This document shows positions 33,606-42,327 of a stretch of 64,000 nt of DNA, piece by piece. Each line of letters begins with the position of its first letter. The stretch's first letter is position 1. Source of the DNA: Streptomyces sp. TRM70350 (lineage in GTDB: Bacteria; Actinomycetota; Actinomycetes; Streptomycetales; Streptomycetaceae); assembly GCF_019219825.1 (NCBI RefSeq), contig NZ_JAHUXH010000018.1, positions 62,001 through 126,000 on the forward strand. The letters are read 5' to 3'. The notes under the pieces were generated by a model that was given only the letters and a program-made list of their open reading frames with translations, made no database searches and had not been told where the DNA came from. The translations under genes were made by a program, and so were the position numbers.

Positions 33606-34513
33606 GTCCAGCCTTCCTGCTGCTGCTCTTCTTCCGGCACTACGGCACCGGGGGCCGCCCCCGGCAGGAGGGGGCCGGTGCGCGCCGCCGGATCGATCAG
33701 CGCCTGATACGGCCCCACGGCACGGGTACCCAGTCGGCGCAGCGCCGCCCACATCGTCACTTGGTTGGCCGAGATCACCGGTATGCGCAGCTCGGCCTCC
33801 AGCTGCGGGATCACGTCGTAGGTCGGCAGGTTCGTGCAGCTGATGAACAGGGCGTCGGCGGCGCCGCGTACGGCCTGGCGGGCCATGTCCACGACCCCGC
33901 GGTACGGCACCTTCCAGATGTGCCGGGTCAGGCCCATGAACGCGCAGCCCGTGACCGTGACGCCCGCCTGCGCCACGTACCCCTCCAGCGCCCGTGTCAC
34001 CGACACCGTGTACGGCGTCACGAGCGCCACCCGCCGGACGTCCAGCTCGACCAGCGCCTCCAGCAGCGCGCCCGAGGTGGTGATCGCGGGCACGTTGCCC
34101 GCCCGGCTCATCGCCTCGCACATCGCGCGCTCGCCGACGATGCCGCCGACGAAGCTGCCCGAGGTGCAGGCGTAGGCGACCACCTCGGGCTCGATCGCGT
34201 TCAGTGTGCGCACCGCCTCGCCGAGCGTCTCGTGCTCGCTGATCAGGCGGGCGAGGTCGAGGCTGACCTCGACCGGGACGTACGGGGTCCGGGTGACGTG
34301 CAGGGACACCTCGTCCGGTACCCAGCGCCACAGTTCGCGGTCCAGCGCGAAGTCGAAGGGGGCGACGACACCGACCCCGCGCTGCGGACCCGGTCCGCCG
34401 AGAAATGCGACGTCCATGGCAGGCACCGGCCTCACGCTCGACAGACGAGTGAGCAACGGATCGTGGGGAACGCCCGTGTTGACGACGGTAGGTTCGGGTG
34501 CGAGCGTGGTCAA
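33602..34513 (-). CDS. Asp/Glu racemase / maleate isomerase family protein, copy A
   Basis: Protein of 303 aa from TTG 34513, with an N-terminal extension of about 35 residues before MDVAFLGGPGPQRG. Both catalytic cysteines are present: YACTSGSFVGG and FISCTNLPTYD, the classic maleate-isomerase pair. It is coupled to copy B, suggesting two related steps or a heteromeric enzyme. The start is uncertain. It is divergent from the dehydrogenase gene by 111 bases. Confidence 0.82.
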   Translation of the reverse strand: MTTLAPEPTVVNTGVPHDPLLTRLSSVRPVPAMDVAFLGGPGPQRGVGVVAPFDFALDRELWRWVPDEVSLHVTRTPYVPVEVSLDLARLISEHETLGEAVRTLNAIEPEVVAYACTSGSFVGGIVGERAMCEAMSRAGNVPAITTSGALLEALVELDVRRVALVTPYTVSVTRALEGYVAQAGVTVTGCAFMGLTRHIWKVPYRGVVDMARQAVRGAADALFISCTNLPTYDVIPQLEAELRIPVISANQVTMWAALRRLGTRAVGPYQALIDPAARTGPLLPGAAPGAVVPEEEQQQEGWT

Positions 34514-34624
34514 TCCGCCCGGATCACCCCCAGGTCAACACATGGTTAAACCCCGTTGACACGTCGTCACCGGCCGACCCGCCACGCTCGGCCGCCCCGC
34601 GAACGGCTGGAGAAACGGCTGCCC

Positions 34625-35572
34625 ATGACCACCCCCACCCTGCTCGTCCTGGACGCCGACCCGCTCCCCCGGCTCGGCCGTCTCACCGGCCGCGCCCGGA
34701 TCGAGCACGCGGACGCCTCGACGCTCGCCGAGCGGCTGCCGTACGCGGACGTACTGCTCGTGTGGGACTTCACCTCGCACGCGGTGCGCGAGGCCTGGCC
34801 GGGGGACGGGCCGCGGCCGCGCTGGGTGCACACGGCGAGCGCGGGTGTGGATCACCTGATGTGCCCGGAGCTCGCCGCGTCCGACACGGTGGTGACGAAC
34901 GCGCGCGGCGTCTTCGACCAGCCCATCGCCGAGTACGTCGCCGCCCTCGTCCTGGCGATGGCCAAGGACCTGCCCCGCACGCTTCACCTCCAGCGGGAAC
35001 GGACCTGGCGGCACCGCGAGTCGCAGAAGGTGACCGGGACCCGGGCGGTCGTGGTCGGCTCCGGCCCCATCGGCCGGGCCATCGCCCGCACCCTCAAGGC
35101 GCTCGGCGTCACCGCCGCCCTCGTCGGCCGCACCCCGCGCACCGGCGTCCACGGCCCCGACGACCTGGACCGGCTGATGTCCCGCGCCGACTGGGTGATC
35201 GCCGCCGCGCCGCTCACGGAGCAGACGCGGGGCATGTTCGACGCGCGCCGCTTCGGCGTGATGCAGCCCTCCGCCCGGTTCGTCAACGTCGGCCGCGGGC
35301 CGCTGGTCGTCGAGGACGCGCTCGCCGAGGCGCTGGCCAAACGCTGGATCGCGGGCGCCGCCCTGGACGTCTTCGAGGCCGAACCCCTGCCGCCGGACAG
35401 CCCGTTGTGGCAGGTCCCGAACCTGATCGTGTCCCCGCACATGAGCGGCGACACCGTGGGCTGGCGGGACGAACTGGGTGCCCAGTTCGTGGAGTTGTAC
35501 GACGCCTGGGAGGCGGGGCGGCCGCTGCCGAACGTGGTCGACAAACAGCGCGGGTACGTACCCGGACACTGA
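34625..35572 (+). CDS. D-2-hydroxyacid dehydrogenase (NAD-binding)
   Basis: Protein of 315 aa. The NAD Rossmann motif is VVVGSGPIGRAIARTLKALG (about residues 139-158), with the family triad: Arg in FVNVGRGPLV, Glu in VFEAEPLP and His in SPHMSGDT. It would reduce or oxidise a 2-oxoacid/2-hydroxyacid pair. ATG 34625 is chosen; the upstream frame is intergenic. It is followed 17 bases later by the amidase, so probably one operon. Confidence 0.9.
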   Translation: MTTPTLLVLDADPLPRLGRLTGRARIEHADASTLAERLPYADVLLVWDFTSHAVREAWPGDGPRPRWVHTASAGVDHLMCPELAASDTVVTNARGVFDQPIAEYVAALVLAMAKDLPRTLHLQRERTWRHRESQKVTGTRAVVVGSGPIGRAIARTLKALGVTAALVGRTPRTGVHGPDDLDRLMSRADWVIAAAPLTEQTRGMFDARRFGVMQPSARFVNVGRGPLVVEDALAEALAKRWIAGAALDVFEAEPLPPDSPLWQVPNLIVSPHMSGDTVGWRDELGAQFVELYDAWEAGRPLPNVVDKQRGYVPGH

Positions 35573-35589
35573 CGTCCCTGGGAGGGTCG

Positions 35590-36981
35590 ATGACCGAGCT
35601 CACCGAGCTGACCGCCGTACGGCTCCTCGACGGCTACCGCAAGGGCGAGTTCAGCCCCGTGGAGGCGACCCGCGCGGCGCTGGAACGCGCCGAGTCGATC
35701 CAGCCGGAGGTGAACGCGTTCGTCCGGCTGACCGCCGAGGACGCGCTGAAGCGGGCCCGGGAGTCGGAGGAGCGATGGCGGCGCGGTGCGCCGGACGGTC
35801 TGCTCGACGGGGTGCCGGTCACCGTGAAGGACATCCTGCTGCTGCGCGGCGCCCCCACCCTGCGCGGCTCGAAGACCGTCGACCCGGACGGCCGCTGGGA
35901 CGAGGACGCGCCCTCCGTCGCACGGCTGCGCGAGCACGGCGCGGTGTTCCTCGGCAAGACCACGACCCCCGAGTTCGGATGGAAGGGCGTCACGGACTCG
36001 CCGCTCAGCGGGGTGACCCGCCATCCGTACGACCGGACGCGCACCGCGGGCGGCTCCAGCGGGGGCGCTGCGGCGGCCGTGGCGCTCGGCGCGGGACCGC
36101 TGGCGCTCGGCACGGACGGCGGCGGCAGTGTCCGTATCCCGGCCGCGTTCTGCGGGATCTTCGCGCTGAAGCCGACGTACGGACGCGTGCCCCTGTACCC
36201 GGCGAGCGCGTTCGGGACGCTGGCGCACGTGGGGCCGATGACACGGGACGCGGCGGACGCGGCGCTGCTGATGGACGTGATCGGCCGCCCGGACTCCCGT
36301 GACTGGTCGGCGCTGGGACCGGCGACGGCGGCCTTCACCGACAGTCCGGCGGGCGGGGTGCGCGGGCTGCGGGTGGCGTACTCGCCGACGCTGGGCGGGC
36401 AGGTGGCGGTGCGCCCGGCGGTCGCGGCGGCGGTACGGCGGGCGGTGCAGCGGCTGGCGGAGCTCGGCGCGTACGTCGAGGAGACCGACCCCGACCTCAC
36501 CGACCCGGTGGACGCCTTCCACACCCTGTGGTTCAGCGGGGCCGCCCGGGTGACCCAGCGTCTCGGGCCGGAGCAGCGGGGGCTGCTGGACCCGGGGCTG
36601 CGGGAGGTCTGCGCGCAGGGCGCCCGCTACTCGGCGCTGGACTATCTGGCCGCGGTGGACGTCCGGATGGACCTGGGCCGCCGGATGGGCCGCTTCCACG
36701 ACACCCACGACCTGCTGGTCACCCCGACCCTGCCGATCACCGCGTTCGAGGCGGGCGCCGAGGTGCCGAAGGGCTCCGGTCACCGGCGGTGGACGGGCTG
36801 GACCCCGTTCACGTACCCGTTCAACATGACCCAGCAGCCCGCGGCGACCGTGCCCGTCGGGACGGACGGGGACGGTCTGCCGATCGGGATGCAGCTGGTG
36901 GCGGCCCGGCACCGGGACGACCTGGTGCTGCGGGCGGCGCACACGCTGTACGAGGCCGGTGTCACATCCGGCGGAAACTGA
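35590..36981 (+). CDS. Amidase (amidase signature family)
   Basis: Protein of 463 aa. Ser-cisSer-Lys triad: Lys80 (VTVKDILL), cis-Ser in GGSSGG (155-159) and nucleophile Ser180 (GTDGGGSVRIPA). GatA-like length with no signal peptide. It hydrolyses a carboxamide; the substrate is probably related to what the Ehu-type transporter imports. ATG 35590 has gggagg upstream. Its last 20 bases overlap the convergent DUF3830 gene. Confidence 0.92.
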   Translation: MTELTELTAVRLLDGYRKGEFSPVEATRAALERAESIQPEVNAFVRLTAEDALKRARESEERWRRGAPDGLLDGVPVTVKDILLLRGAPTLRGSKTVDPDGRWDEDAPSVARLREHGAVFLGKTTTPEFGWKGVTDSPLSGVTRHPYDRTRTAGGSSGGAAAAVALGAGPLALGTDGGGSVRIPAAFCGIFALKPTYGRVPLYPASAFGTLAHVGPMTRDAADAALLMDVIGRPDSRDWSALGPATAAFTDSPAGGVRGLRVAYSPTLGGQVAVRPAVAAAVRRAVQRLAELGAYVEETDPDLTDPVDAFHTLWFSGAARVTQRLGPEQRGLLDPGLREVCAQGARYSALDYLAAVDVRMDLGRRMGRFHDTHDLLVTPTLPITAFEAGAEVPKGSGHRRWTGWTPFTYPFNMTQQPAATVPVGTDGDGLPIGMQLVAARHRDDLVLRAAHTLYEAGVTSGGN

Positions 36982-37456
36982 GCGTCTCCCCCGCCGCTCC
37001 GGAGCGCCACAGGTCGTTGCACGCCTCGGCCATGTCCTGAAGGCCCTCGACGATCTGGCCCCAGACGATGCCGGGGACCCAGCCGACGTCGCCGTTGAGG
37101 AGCAGGTTGTTGCGTTCGTAGAACAGGGCGAGGTCCACGACGGTCGTACCGGCGCGGACCTCGCGGTCGTAGCCGTACGCCTTCGTCCCCAACTCCGCGC
37201 CCGCGAAGGTGAAATAGCACAGGTCGCCCGGGATGGGGGTGACGGTCGGATTCTCCAGGGGTGGCTCCGTCTCCGCGAACGGCGGGAACAGGGCGTAGAT
37301 CTCGTTGCGTGCGTACTTGGCGTGGTAGACGTCACCGGACAGCGGCAGTGCGTCCCACACGGCCGCGCAGGTCAACGGGGCACGGTCGTCCAGCAGTTTC
37401 GCCGTGCAGCGCACCCCGCGCCGGGCCAGTGAGACCTCAATGAACCGAACACTCAT
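36962..37456 (-). CDS. DUF3830 (cyclophilin-like) protein
   Basis: Protein of 164 aa from ATG 37456. It matches the DUF3830 pattern: FIEVSLARRGVRCTAKLLDD, AVWDALPLSG, HAKYARNEIYALFPPF, PGDLCYFTF. The fold is thought to be cyclophilin-like. DUF3830 genes often sit beside amidases and ABC transporters in catabolic clusters, as here. The role is unknown. It is divergent from ehuB, leaving only 32 bases between start codons, so the promoters must overlap coding sequence or be shared. Confidence 0.85.
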   Translation of the reverse strand: MSVRFIEVSLARRGVRCTAKLLDDRAPLTCAAVWDALPLSGDVYHAKYARNEIYALFPPFAETEPPLENPTVTPIPGDLCYFTFAGAELGTKAYGYDREVRAGTTVVDLALFYERNNLLLNGDVGWVPGIVWGQIVEGLQDMAEACNDLWRSGAAGETLSFRRM

Positions 37457-37488
37457 GGGTTCCCACGTGCCCAGGGGGCATACATCGC

Positions 37489-38418
37489 ATGCTCTCGGGT
37501 AGCCGCGCGCCCATGGCTCCACCACACAGAAACAGCCACCACATATCCAGACCTACCCGCCGGTCGCTGCTCGCGGGCGTCGCGGCGTTCGGCGCGCTGG
37601 GTGCCGTCGGGTGCAGCCGCGTGGCCACCGCGTCCGGCACGAACGGCGGTGACCTGCTCGACCGGCTGCGGGCCGCCGGTGTCGTACGCCTGGGCATCGC
37701 GGGTGAGGTCCCCTTCGGGTACATCGACAAGAACGGCGAGCTGACCGGCGAGGCGCCCGAGCTGGCCAAGGTGATCTTCAAACGGCTCGGGGTGGACCGG
37801 GTGCAGCCGGTGCCGACCGAGTTCGGCTCGCTCATCCCCGGCCTGAACTCGCAGCAGTTCGATGTCGTGGCCGCCGGGATGTACGTCACCCCGGAACGCT
37901 GTGAGCAGGTCATCTTCGCGGACCCCGACTACCAGATGCCCGATGCCTTCGTCGTGCGCAAGGGCAATCCGCTGGGGCTGCGCGACTACAGGGACGCGTT
38001 CGCGAAGAAGGCGCGGATCGCCACCGGCACCGGCTATGCCCAGATCGAGCATGCCATCGAGGCCGGGTACCGGCGCGGCGACATCCTCATCGTCCCCGAC
38101 CAGGTCGCCGGGCTGAACGCCGTCGAGGCGGGCCGGGTCGACTTCTTCACCGCCACCGCGGTCACCTCCCGCCTGGTCGTGCGGACCTCCCGCAAGGCGG
38201 AGGCGACCAAGGCCTTCACCCCGATCATCGACGGCAAGCCGCAGCTCGCCGGGGGCGCCTTCGCGTTCCGGCCGACCGAGACGAAGCTGCGGGACGCCTT
38301 CAACGTCGAGCTGCACAAGATGAAGAAGGGCGGCGAGGTCTTCCGGATCCTCGAGCCGTTCGGCTTCACCGAGACCGAGATGACGGATCTGACCGCGAAG
38401 GAGCTGTGCGGCGGATGA
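37489..38418 (+). CDS. ehuB: EhuB-type substrate-binding protein
   Basis: Polar amino-acid/ectoine-type solute-binding protein of 309 aa. It has a twin-arginine-like n-region (TRRSLLAGVAAFGALGAVGC) ending in a lipobox Cys at about residue 42, and binding-domain motifs VVRLGIAGEVPFGYIDKNGE, FGSLIPGLNSQQFDVVAAGM and NAVEAGRVDFF. It agrees with EhuB of ectoine/5-hydroxyectoine transporters as I recall them. ATG 37489 is used; ATG 37513 is possible. The ligand is uncertain because the usual ectoine-catabolism genes are absent. Confidence 0.8.
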   Translation: MLSGSRAPMAPPHRNSHHISRPTRRSLLAGVAAFGALGAVGCSRVATASGTNGGDLLDRLRAAGVVRLGIAGEVPFGYIDKNGELTGEAPELAKVIFKRLGVDRVQPVPTEFGSLIPGLNSQQFDVVAAGMYVTPERCEQVIFADPDYQMPDAFVVRKGNPLGLRDYRDAFAKKARIATGTGYAQIEHAIEAGYRRGDILIVPDQVAGLNAVEAGRVDFFTATAVTSRLVVRTSRKAEATKAFTPIIDGKPQLAGGAFAFRPTETKLRDAFNVELHKMKKGGEVFRILEPFGFTETEMTDLTAKELCGG

Positions 38419-39062
38419 CCTCGGGACTCTGGGAACTGGTACTCACGGGGACCTGGACCACGATCCAGCTGCTGGTGCTCAGCGCGCTGCTGGCCGCGGC
38501 CGTGTCCTTCGTCGTCGGGATCGCGCGCACCCACCGGCTGTGGATCGTGCGCTTCCTCGCGAGCTTCTACACGGAGGTGTTCCGCGGCACCTCGGCGCTG
38601 GTGATGATCTTCTGGGTGTTCTTCGTGCTGCCGCTCGCCTTCGGCTGGCAGCTCGTGCCGCTGTGGGCGGGCACCCTGGCCCTGGGGCTGACCTACGGGG
38701 CGTACGGCTCGGAGATCGTGCGCGGCGCGCTGAACTCCGTCGACCCGGCGCAGCGTGAGGGCGGGATCGCGCTCAGCTTCACGCCGTGGCAGCGGATGCG
38801 GCTGATCCTGCTGCCGCAGGCGGTGCCGGAGATGATCCCGCCGTTCTCCAACCTGCTGGTCGAGCTGCTCAAGGGCACCGCCCTGGTGTCGGTCATGGGC
38901 ATGGGCGATCTGGCGTTCAGCGGCAACCTGGTGCGGCTGGCCCTTCAGGAGAGCGCGGAGATCTACACGTACGTGCTGCTCATCTACTTCGTGATCGCGT
39001 TCCTGCTCACCCGCCTGATGCGCGGTCTTGAGCACCGACTCAAGGCGGGGGTGGCCCGATGA
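38415..39062 (+). CDS. ehuC: EhuC-type amino-acid ABC permease
   Basis: Protein of 215 aa of the HisM/GlnP type with about five membrane segments and the inner-membrane loop REGGIALSFTPWQRMRLILL. ATG 38415 overlaps the ehuB stop (ATGA). It pairs with the next gene as a heterodimeric channel. Confidence 0.85.
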   Translation: MTSGLWELVLTGTWTTIQLLVLSALLAAAVSFVVGIARTHRLWIVRFLASFYTEVFRGTSALVMIFWVFFVLPLAFGWQLVPLWAGTLALGLTYGAYGSEIVRGALNSVDPAQREGGIALSFTPWQRMRLILLPQAVPEMIPPFSNLLVELLKGTALVSVMGMGDLAFSGNLVRLALQESAEIYTYVLLIYFVIAFLLTRLMRGLEHRLKAGVAR

Positions 39063-39709
39063 ACTGGGACTGGGAAGCCGTCCGCGACTTCATGCCGCAG
39101 TTCTGGGACGGCCTGCTCGTCACTCTGCAGGCGCTGGTGCTGGGTTCGCTGATCTCGTTCGTGCTGGGGCTGGTGTGGACGCTGCTGATGCGCACGCCGA
39201 GCCGCTGGGTGCGCTGGCCGGTCGGGGTGTTCACGGAGTTCGTGCGGAACACACCGCTGCTGGTGCAGCTGTTCTTCCTGTTCTACGTGCTGCCCGAGTG
39301 GGGCCTGACGTTCTCCGCGCTGACCACCGGCGTCTTCGCGATCGGCCTGCACTACTCGACGTACACCATGCAGGTCTACCGGGCCGGTATCGAGGCGGTG
39401 CCCGCGGGGCAGTGGGAGGCCGCGACGGCGCTCAGCCTGCCGACGGCCCGGACGTGGCGGGCGGTGATCCTGCCGCAGGCGGTCCGCCGGGTGGTGCCGG
39501 CGCTCGGGAACTACGTGATCTCGATGCTGAAGGACACCCCGCTGCTCATGACGATCACCGTGCTGGAGATGCTCGGGCAGGCGCGGCTGTACTCCCAGGA
39601 GCACTTCCGGTTCGTCGAGCCCATCACCGTGATCGGCGTGGCCTTCATCCTCGTCTCGTACCTGGCCTCCGTACTTCTGCGCACCCTGGAGCGACGTCTT
39701 GTCCACTGA
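39059..39709 (+). CDS. ehuD: EhuD-type amino-acid ABC permease
   Basis: Protein of 216 aa, second HisM/GlnP-type permease, with EAATALSLPTARTWRAVILP as the ATPase-contact loop. ATG 39059 overlaps the ehuC stop (ATGA). Confidence 0.85.
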   Translation: MNWDWEAVRDFMPQFWDGLLVTLQALVLGSLISFVLGLVWTLLMRTPSRWVRWPVGVFTEFVRNTPLLVQLFFLFYVLPEWGLTFSALTTGVFAIGLHYSTYTMQVYRAGIEAVPAGQWEAATALSLPTARTWRAVILPQAVRRVVPALGNYVISMLKDTPLLMTITVLEMLGQARLYSQEHFRFVEPITVIGVAFILVSYLASVLLRTLERRLVH

Positions 39710-40484
39710 GATCAGCAAGCAGCCGTCCGACCGCCCCCATACCGGCCCCGCCCCGCTGGTCCGCCTGGAGCAGGTGACCAAGCGGTTCGGCGACCACACC
39801 GTCCTCGACCACCTCGACTTCTCCGTCGAGGCGGGGCGGCACGTCACCCTGATCGGGCCGTCCGGGTCGGGCAAGACCACGATCCTGCGGCTGCTGATGA
39901 CCCTGACCAAGCCCGACAAGGGCACGATCACCGTCGACGGGGACCAGCTCTTCCCGGCGCCGGAGAAGCAGATCCGTGAGGTCCGCAAGAAGATCGGCAT
40001 GGTGTTCCAGCAGTTCAACCTGTTCCCGAACATGACCGTGCTGAGGAATGTCACCGAGGCGCCGGTCACCGTGCTCGGCCTGTCGAAGGACGAGGCGGAG
40101 GCGCGCGCCCGGGAGCTGCTGGACCTGGTGGGCCTCGCCGACAAGTGCGACGCCAAGCCGTCCCAGCTGTCCGGCGGGCAGCAGCAGCGGGTGGCGATCG
40201 CGCGCGCGCTGGCGATGCGGCCGCAGGTGCTGCTCCTGGACGAGGTGACGTCGGCACTGGACCCGGAGCTGGTCGCGGGGGTGCTGGACGTGCTGCGGGA
40301 CATCGCGCGCAGCACCGACATCACCATGCTCTGCGTGACCCACGAGATGAACTTCGCCCGGGACATCTCCGACCAGGTGCTGATGTTCGACTCGGGGCGG
40401 GTCATCGAGTCGGGCCCGCCGGAGAAGATCTTCGGGGACGCCGAGCACGAGCGGACGAGGGAGTTCCTCAGCGCTGTGCTGTGA
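39699..40484 (+). CDS. ehuA: EhuA-type ABC transporter ATPase
   Basis: Protein of 261 aa from TTG 39699, overlapping ehuD by 11 bases. Walker A GPSGSGKT, Q-loop FQQFNLFPNMT, signature LSGGQQQRVAIARAL, Walker B LLLDEVTSALDPE and H-loop THEMNFA are all intact. It is the energising subunit of the GlnQ/HisP class. Confidence 0.92.
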   Translation: MSTEISKQPSDRPHTGPAPLVRLEQVTKRFGDHTVLDHLDFSVEAGRHVTLIGPSGSGKTTILRLLMTLTKPDKGTITVDGDQLFPAPEKQIREVRKKIGMVFQQFNLFPNMTVLRNVTEAPVTVLGLSKDEAEARARELLDLVGLADKCDAKPSQLSGGQQQRVAIARALAMRPQVLLLDEVTSALDPELVAGVLDVLRDIARSTDITMLCVTHEMNFARDISDQVLMFDSGRVIESGPPEKIFGDAEHERTREFLSAVL

Positions 40485-40638
40485 CGTCTCGGAATGGCTC
40501 GTGCCGGTGGCACATGCCGAGCGGTTACGCCCCTGCTGAGAGGGGCGCAATCTCGTCAACTGCCGCTCGCTGCCGACCTCTTGCCGGTTATCGTTGAAGG
40601 CAGGCCCAGGATGGGAAGCGAGCGCACAGGGGGGCACC

Positions 40639-41397
40639 GTGGCGCTGAAGCACGAGCCGACCGCGCCGTACCACTCGGCTCAGGACGCGCTGCGCGTGCT
40701 GGAGTCGGTGGCGCGGCACCCCGCCGGTGTCACCGTCGCCGAGATCACCCGCCACACCGGCCTCGGCTCGGAGCGGCTGACCGGGCTGCTGCGGATGCTG
40801 CGCCGCGAGGGGTACGTCGAACAGGTCACGGACGGCGCATACGTCACCGGCGTCACGCTGGCCCGTCTCGGCTCGGCGCACCACCGTGACCAGGCCCTGC
40901 GCGAGCAGCTCCAGCGCACCCTCGACCGGCTCCGGGACTCGGTCGGCGCGGCCGTGTACATCAGCCGGTACCTCGACGGCGAGGTCCGGGTCACCCAGTA
41001 CGCGGCCGGTCCGGCCACCCCGGCGGTCAACGAGTGGGTCGACTTCCGCTACTCCGCGCACGCCACGGCGGTCGGCAAGAGCCTGCTCGGCCAGCTGGAC
41101 CACGCGGGCCGCCGCGACCACCTCGCCCGGCACAAGATGGCCCGCCTCACCTCGCGCACGATCACCAGCGACAAGGTGCTGCTCTCCCGTCTGGCGGCCC
41201 AGCCGCCCACGGTGCCGGTGCTCGACCTGCAGGAGTACGCGATCGGCACGGTCTGCGCGGCCGTCCCGATCACCGCCGGCTCCACGGTGGGCTGCCTGGC
41301 CCTGTCCCTCCCGGTCGAGCACGCCCACCGGCTGCGCCGGGCGGCGGACGCCCTGAACCGCAACGCGACCCCGGTCCTGCTCTCCCTGACGCTCTAG
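40639..41397 (+). CDS. IclR-family transcriptional regulator
   Basis: Protein of 252 aa from GTG 40639 with a G-rich ribosome-binding site. The N-terminal winged helix is at residues 15-70 (ALRVLESVARHPAGVTVAEI, then LLRMLRREGYVEQ), with a C-terminal IclR effector domain (RYSAHATAVGKSLLG, AIGTVCAAVPI). IclR proteins typically control a neighbouring catabolic operon, here most likely the amidase and Ehu genes. No operator was recognised. Confidence 0.88.
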   Translation: MALKHEPTAPYHSAQDALRVLESVARHPAGVTVAEITRHTGLGSERLTGLLRMLRREGYVEQVTDGAYVTGVTLARLGSAHHRDQALREQLQRTLDRLRDSVGAAVYISRYLDGEVRVTQYAAGPATPAVNEWVDFRYSAHATAVGKSLLGQLDHAGRRDHLARHKMARLTSRTITSDKVLLSRLAAQPPTVPVLDLQEYAIGTVCAAVPITAGSTVGCLALSLPVEHAHRLRRAADALNRNATPVLLSLTL

Positions 41398-41498
41398 GCG
41401 GCCGACCCGGGCCGCCCGGATACGGGTCGGGAGCACCCTCGCGGACCGGGTAGTATTTTCTACGTCGCCGACCGCGGAACGCGGACGGCGGGAGTCAT

Positions 41499-41572
41499 GC
41501 GCCGCTAGCTCAGTTGGTTAGAGCAGCTGACTCTTAATCAGCGGGTCCGGGGTTCGAGTCCCTGGCGGCGCA
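41499..41572 (+). tRNA. tRNA-Lys (CTT), copy 2
   Basis: Identical over 74 nt to the copies at 27959 and 45186. The anticodon is CTT and the acceptor stem 41499-41505 pairs with 41565-41571. Confidence 0.95.
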
Positions 41573-41579
41573 CGGATGA

Positions 41580-41610
41580 GGAGCCCCTCGCTTCGAGCGA
41601 GGGGCTCCTT
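41580..41610 (+). terminator. Bidirectional terminator after tRNA-Lys copy 2
   Basis: A 12-bp perfect stem (41580-41591 with 41597-41608) with a 5-nt loop lies between the tRNA and the convergent LPMO gene. Confidence 0.88.
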
Positions 41611-41626
41611 CGCGTGTCCGGCGGGC

Positions 41627-42232
41627 TCAGAACGTGACGTCCGAGCAGGCATAGAACGCGTTGGCCGTGTCGGCGATCGTCCACACCGCGACGATGACAT
41701 GCCGACCGCTGAGCCCGGACGGCAGGGTGCCGCTGTGCGAGAGGGTCTGCGGCGGGCGCTGGCCGCCGTAGGGGACCGTGAGGAACGGGGTCAGGTTGAG
41801 GTCGGAGCGGGCCAGGTTGTGGTTCTGGTTCCAGCCCGGCTTGGTGACGTAGTACTTGAAGTCGGTCGTGGCGTGCATGGCGGTGAACTGCCAGCGGAAC
41901 GTGTAGCTCTGGCCGCCGTTCACCTTGGTCGCCGGCCATGCTCCGCCGGACGGGGTGCGCGGGCTGTCGAGCTGGGCGAACCGCGTGTTGTTGCCGGAGC
42001 AGATCCGCCCGTCGGCCGGCCCGGAGGAGGGGAAGCCCTTCGGGCCCTCGACGCTCTGCGGCTCCCACTGGATGCCGCCGCAGTTGGTCACCGTGCCGTT
42101 CTGGCAGAGCTTCTGCCGGCTGATGGGCAGGTCGGTGTAGCCGTGGCCGCTGGCTCCGCCGGAGGAGAGCACGAGGGCGCCGGTGGTCGCCAGACCCACC
42201 ATCGCGGCGGACAACTTGGTCTTTTTGTGCAT
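41627..42232 (-). CDS. AA10 lytic polysaccharide monooxygenase (LPMO)
   Basis: Protein of 201 aa. After a Sec signal peptide the mature chain starts at His30 (HGYTDLP), and with His120 (AMHATTD) it forms the copper histidine brace. It has a single AA10 domain with no binding module and resembles the small chitin-active LPMO encoded near cslA in S. coelicolor and S. lividans. It acts outside the cell on crystalline polysaccharide using copper and H2O2 or O2. The proposed link to the glucan made by CslA, six genes away, is inference. Confidence 0.92.
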   Translation of the reverse strand: MHKKTKLSAAMVGLATTGALVLSSGGASGHGYTDLPISRQKLCQNGTVTNCGGIQWEPQSVEGPKGFPSSGPADGRICSGNNTRFAQLDSPRTPSGGAWPATKVNGGQSYTFRWQFTAMHATTDFKYYVTKPGWNQNHNLARSDLNLTPFLTVPYGGQRPPQTLSHSGTLPSGLSGRHVIVAVWTIADTANAFYACSDVTF

Positions 42233-42327
42233 ACTGCCGCTCCTGGAGAACGTGGGGAAGTTCAGTGAGCTTGCAGGTCTAGACCAAGTCTGAGCTTATG
42301 GGCGTTGTTTGAACATGTCCATACCAA

